Below are positions 61,412 to 64,000 of a DNA stretch of 64,000 nucleotides, piece after piece; positions within the stretch are counted from its first letter, which is position 1, and each line of letters starts with the position of its first letter. The position numbers were made by a program, and so were the translations under genes. This stretch comes from Paenibacillus assamensis DSM 18201. Lineage in GTDB: Bacteria > Bacillota > Bacilli > Paenibacillales > Paenibacillaceae. The notes below the pieces were generated by a model. It was not told where the DNA came from, did not search any database, and saw nothing but the letters and a program-made list of their open reading frames with translations. The DNA is taken from the NCBI RefSeq assembly GCF_000422445.1, contig NZ_AULU01000003.1:496001-560000 (forward strand), read 5' to 3'.

Positions 61412-62314
61412 TTAATCCTGCTTATGCGATAGCGTTGCCTGTGGAAACTTTGCACGGTCCCATGTATGATCACGCCCAATTTCCTCATCACTGAGCAAGT
61501 AATACGTATGCAAAATACGATTGCGTTTGTCTGGCAGCGGATCATTCCATGTAGCATCCACATGATACCATTGTCCATCAAGCTGAACCATATTCCATGC
61601 ATGCAGTTGCCCACCCGCATTGCCTTCAACGACACGGCTCGTTATCCCTGCATCCTCATACAACGCTTGCAATAACAAAGCATAACCTTGACAGACGGTA
61701 CTTCCTACCGTAATTGCCTCATAGGCCGTGAACCTCGTCATCGTCGCATCATAAGCAAGCTGACTCACAACAAAGTCATGCAGCGTTTTCACTTTTTGCT
61801 CCTCACTCATGTCAGGTGTAACGAGCCGTTTCACTTGCTCTTTCGCATATTGACGAACCTGTTGATACTGCTCGTACGTTTCTCGATATTGAACATAGAC
61901 GGATACTAATGCTCCTTTTCCAAACGATTTCCAGTGAAAGGTGTAGCGGCTAACGTTATAACGAATAAACGGATTCGAATATAAAGCATCGTTCAATACC
62001 TCGGTAAGTATCTGACTGAATTGATCAACCGATCCCTCATACTTAAATTGAATCATCGTATTCCGCTGCGCCAATCGTTCTGCAATCCAACTCTCCATCA
62101 TGTGCTCATCAGATAGGTTCACGGATGAAGACTCCGCTTCAACATGCGGCCACGATATACAACTGCTCCACATCAATACGAAAATAAGTGTAGCTATCAT
62201 CATACGCATACTTCGATGTACCCACTGTGAGCGATGAACCGCCCGATGCTTCAACACCCGCTGTTTTCTACTCGAACAAACAAATGGACAAGCCTTCTCT
62301 TCCTCTTGATTCAT
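61412..62314 (-). CDS. Exported transglutaminase-like protein
   Basis: About 300 residues from ATG 62314 (GGAGGTGG upstream). A membrane segment (about 38-55, MMIATLIFVLMWSSC) follows a basic N-terminus with the pair CPFVC. The C-terminal transglutaminase/protease-like domain has the triad Cys in GSTVCQGYALLLQALYEDAGI, His in QLHAWNMVQLDGQWYHV and Asp in HVDATWNDP. Bacterial members often act as extracytoplasmic proteases or cross-linkers of the envelope. The two N-terminal Cys before the membrane helix are unusual. No operon partner is seen. Confidence 0.85.
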   Translation of the reverse strand: MNQEEEKACPFVCSSRKQRVLKHRAVHRSQWVHRSMRMMIATLIFVLMWSSCISWPHVEAESSSVNLSDEHMMESWIAERLAQRNTMIQFKYEGSVDQFSQILTEVLNDALYSNPFIRYNVSRYTFHWKSFGKGALVSVYVQYRETYEQYQQVRQYAKEQVKRLVTPDMSEEQKVKTLHDFVVSQLAYDATMTRFTAYEAITVGSTVCQGYALLLQALYEDAGITSRVVEGNAGGQLHAWNMVQLDGQWYHVDATWNDPLPDKRNRILHTYYLLSDEEIGRDHTWDRAKFPQATLSHKQD

Positions 62315-62569
62315 CAAGCCACCTCCACATATGGCAAGCCTTATCATAGGATGATCCATAGCTTAGCACAGTGTGTATAAGAAGACTGTCACGTTATGGA
62401 GTGCCCGCTGGTCACTCACAATTCCCCCATCTTGCAGTACTCGACAACGTCTTTCATACGTTGAGCGTATCGGAGCCCTTATGCACAACACGAAGCAAGA
62501 TTAGCAGCTTGATGGTCTATAAAGAGGGCGAATAACAGAGAGCAATGACTGAAAATTAAGCCGATTCTA

Positions 62570-62616
62570 CAAAAAAAACGTCCTCGCAGGCACACTCGTG
62601 CTTACGAAGACGTACA
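62570..62616 (-). terminator. Terminator of the alpha/beta hydrolase gene
   Basis: On the minus strand the stem ACGTCTTCG/CGAGGACGT has an inner GCACGAG/CACTCGTGC-like pairing and is followed by a run of eight T. It overlaps the end of the coding region. Confidence 0.7.
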
Positions 62617-63552
62617 TTTATTGGAATGATGTGGAGAAACTGCTGCTTGCTTTACATGCTGATTGAGAAAAGGCAGGACAGCCTCCCAAAATGCCGGATC
62701 CTGTTCAGAGCAGCTATGACCATTCGTATGGACGAACAAATGAGGCAATTCACAAGGTAGGTTTGTTACAATCCCTTGCAATTCGGACGGTGGAATAAAC
62801 GTATCGCCCATGGAATGAATCATATATATTGGGACTCTTCCTGTACCACGTCGTTCATTGCGAAGGATCGTCTCGCGAATATTAATAGCATCGAAGTCTG
62901 CTCTATGAATTCGGGATCGTAGCAGCCAAATGCGCGGCACAAGTTGTGCCAATGGAAAAATAGGCAGTCCTCTGCGCTTCAATTCAGCAGTGATCATCGT
63001 AAATGGATTGGCCGGCATCGAATCAGTTACAATCGCTTGTACCTCTAGTCCTTCATCCAGTGCCAGCATGGCACCAAAACCTCCTAGTGAATGACCAAGG
63101 ATGCCTATTCGTGCAGCATCAAGCTCTGGACGGCTATGAGCATAGCGAACCGCCGCCAGCAAATCATCACGAAACAGCAGCGCAGATGGTGCCTTCACTG
63201 CATCGCTTTCCCCATGACTTGTGACATCATAGACTATGACGGCATAACCTGCCGCTCGAAAGGGCTCCACATAACGCAGCACTCGAGCACGATTGGAAGC
63301 CCAGCCATGAGAAATAATAATGACAGGCAGAGGTTGGTTACGAAGCTCTTGCTGCCCATTGGTCGGCCAGAGCAGCCAGCCTCTTACCCATGCGCTGCCC
63401 TGAAATTCAATCGATTCATACTCTCCTGTTGGCTGTACCTCAATTGGCATTCTTCGTGGCGATTGGCTTTTGACAGACAAGCGCCAAATGACCATTAGAA
63501 AGAGAAGGAGTAATAAGACGACTGCCATGATAAACAAGCTAATGAACGGCAT
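62602..63552 (-). CDS. Membrane-anchored alpha/beta hydrolase
   Basis: A 316-residue protein. An N-terminal membrane segment (about 4-25, LFIMAVVLLLLLFLMVIW) is followed by a serine-hydrolase domain. The oxyanion region is VIIISHGWASNR, the nucleophile elbow is GILGHSLGGFGAML, and Asp and His are expected in MIHSMGDTFIPPSE and HTNGHSCSE. This is like BAAT/acyl-CoA thioesterase-type or dienelactone hydrolase-like proteins. The substrate is unknown. ATG 63552 follows AGGCTAGG, a modest ribosome site. Confidence 0.85.
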   Translation of the reverse strand: MPFISLFIMAVVLLLLLFLMVIWRLSVKSQSPRRMPIEVQPTGEYESIEFQGSAWVRGWLLWPTNGQQELRNQPLPVIIISHGWASNRARVLRYVEPFRAAGYAVIVYDVTSHGESDAVKAPSALLFRDDLLAAVRYAHSRPELDAARIGILGHSLGGFGAMLALDEGLEVQAIVTDSMPANPFTMITAELKRRGLPIFPLAQLVPRIWLLRSRIHRADFDAINIRETILRNERRGTGRVPIYMIHSMGDTFIPPSELQGIVTNLPCELPHLFVHTNGHSCSEQDPAFWEAVLPFLNQHVKQAAVSPHHSNKCTSS

Positions 63553-63657
63553 AACTACCTAGCCTTCTTTCGATTATATTTCACAGCAAGGGCAGCTTGG
63601 TTGCAACTATACATAATCTAGTGAACAAACCCATTTTATTTTTCACATCTTCCTCAA

Positions 63658-64000
63658 CTACGTTAAATGACGAACCGTATTCACCCATTCAGACGCATGC
63701 TCCTCTAGCTGCTGCCAGGCTGCTGCTCGAATAAGGTCACCGCGAACGAGCTTAGAACCAAGCCCAAATGCCGACGCTCCTGCCGTCCAATATTGCTGTA
63801 CATTATGCAGATTAATACCACCTGTCGCCATAAGCGGTATATGCCCGAGAGGGCCGCGTACTTCACGTATATACTCTGAACCGAGGCTGCCAAGCGGGAA
63901 CAGCTTTAACACTGGAGCCCCTGCTTTCCATGCACGCACCATTTCAGTTGGAGTCAGTACGCCTGGCCATACGTCAATTCCTCGACTATGGGCTAGTTCA
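63658..64000 (-). CDS. eda: KHG/KDPG aldolase, C-terminal part (5' end outside window)
   Basis: The frame is open to the right edge, giving about 114 visible residues. It includes GIDVWPGVLTPTEMVRAWKAGAPVLKLFPLGSLGSEYIREV (with the conserved KLFP, Lys being the Schiff-base residue) and IPLMATGGINLHNV, then the typical ending GASAFGLGSKLV. This is the 2-keto-3-deoxy-6-phosphogluconate / 4-hydroxy-2-oxoglutarate aldolase pattern, which makes pyruvate in hexuronate breakdown. The start lies outside the window. Confidence 0.85.
   Translation of the reverse strand, partial: ELAHSRGIDVWPGVLTPTEMVRAWKAGAPVLKLFPLGSLGSEYIREVRGPLGHIPLMATGGINLHNVQQYWTAGASAFGLGSKLVRGDLIRAAAWQQLEEHASEWVNTVRHLT

Noticed and set aside
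1-64000. CRISPR arrays, tRNA or rRNA genes, insertion sequences with transposase
   Set aside because: None was recognised on reading both strands; the only repeats are the short elements listed.

Overview
The window looks like the chromosome of a Paenibacillus-type spore former (Bacillota, Bacillales). GC content is moderate. Shine-Dalgarno sites are strong, GTG and TTG starts are common, and the gene families are typical of the group: FeuABC-type siderophore uptake, YhgE/Pip, YwbE, a YkpA-type ABC-F ATPase, a CvfC-like protein, an L-box lysine riboswitch before a LysP permease, and an XkdX-type phage protein. All assignments come from reading the sequence; no database search was run.

Left part (1-14.0 kb): a YhgE/Pip membrane protein (cut by the window edge) with its TetR regulator and shared operator half-sites; an MGDG-synthase-type glycosyltransferase; a secreted SH3-NlpC/P60 cell-wall hydrolase; a Fur-box-controlled feuABC operon; a SET-type sugar-efflux MFS; a CDF metal-efflux protein with an MntE-like NDDD site; and ywbE next to a DEAD-box RNA helicase. 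Two diverged copies of a palindromic intergenic repeat and a (TTGGGG)n tract lie in the non-coding gaps.

Central island (14.6-31.6 kb): a long leftward operon encodes a complete contractile phage tail: neck/terminator, sheath, tube, frameshifted tail-assembly chaperone, tape measure, LysM hub protein, plug, hub, OB-fold spike, gp25-like wedge, baseplate J, gpI-position protein, fibre, XkdX, holin and amidase. There is no terminase, portal, capsid, protease, integrase or replication gene. This is the layout of an R-type tailocin (phage-tail-like bacteriocin), not of a complete prophage. To its right lie a small lipoprotein gene, a phosphodiester-glycosidase (NAGPA-type) gene and an ArpU-family late regulator. 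The tail operon and the glycosidase gene share a duplicated promoter region containing LexA-like palindromes, and the arpU promoter carries a third box. This suggests one DNA-damage-induced regulon. The best candidates for new biology are in this island: the tailocin with its glycosidase, a probable +1 programmed frameshift, a structured leader RNA before holin-lysin, and a probable ATT start.

Right part (31.7-64 kb): a TetR-MFS drug-efflux operon with an operator palindrome on the promoter; a secreted cohesin-like protein; a LysE exporter; a short MutS2-like ATPase lacking the Smr domain, preceded by a leader-peptide ORF and two terminators (probable attenuation); tandem YVTN beta-propeller paralogs; a GRP sugar permease; a YkpA-type ABC-F protein; RsgA with an unusual acidic N-terminal extension in a GC-rich patch; an MBL-fold hydrolase; a CvfC-like HEAT protein; a chemoreceptor; a three-gene ABC exporter divergent from a NarL-type two-component system (like B. 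subtilis LnrJK-LnrLMN, linearmycin resistance); the lysine riboswitch with lysP; a CPBP protease plus DUF4097 lipoprotein behind a MerR-geometry promoter; a transglutaminase-like protein; an alpha/beta hydrolase; and the end of a KDPG aldolase gene.
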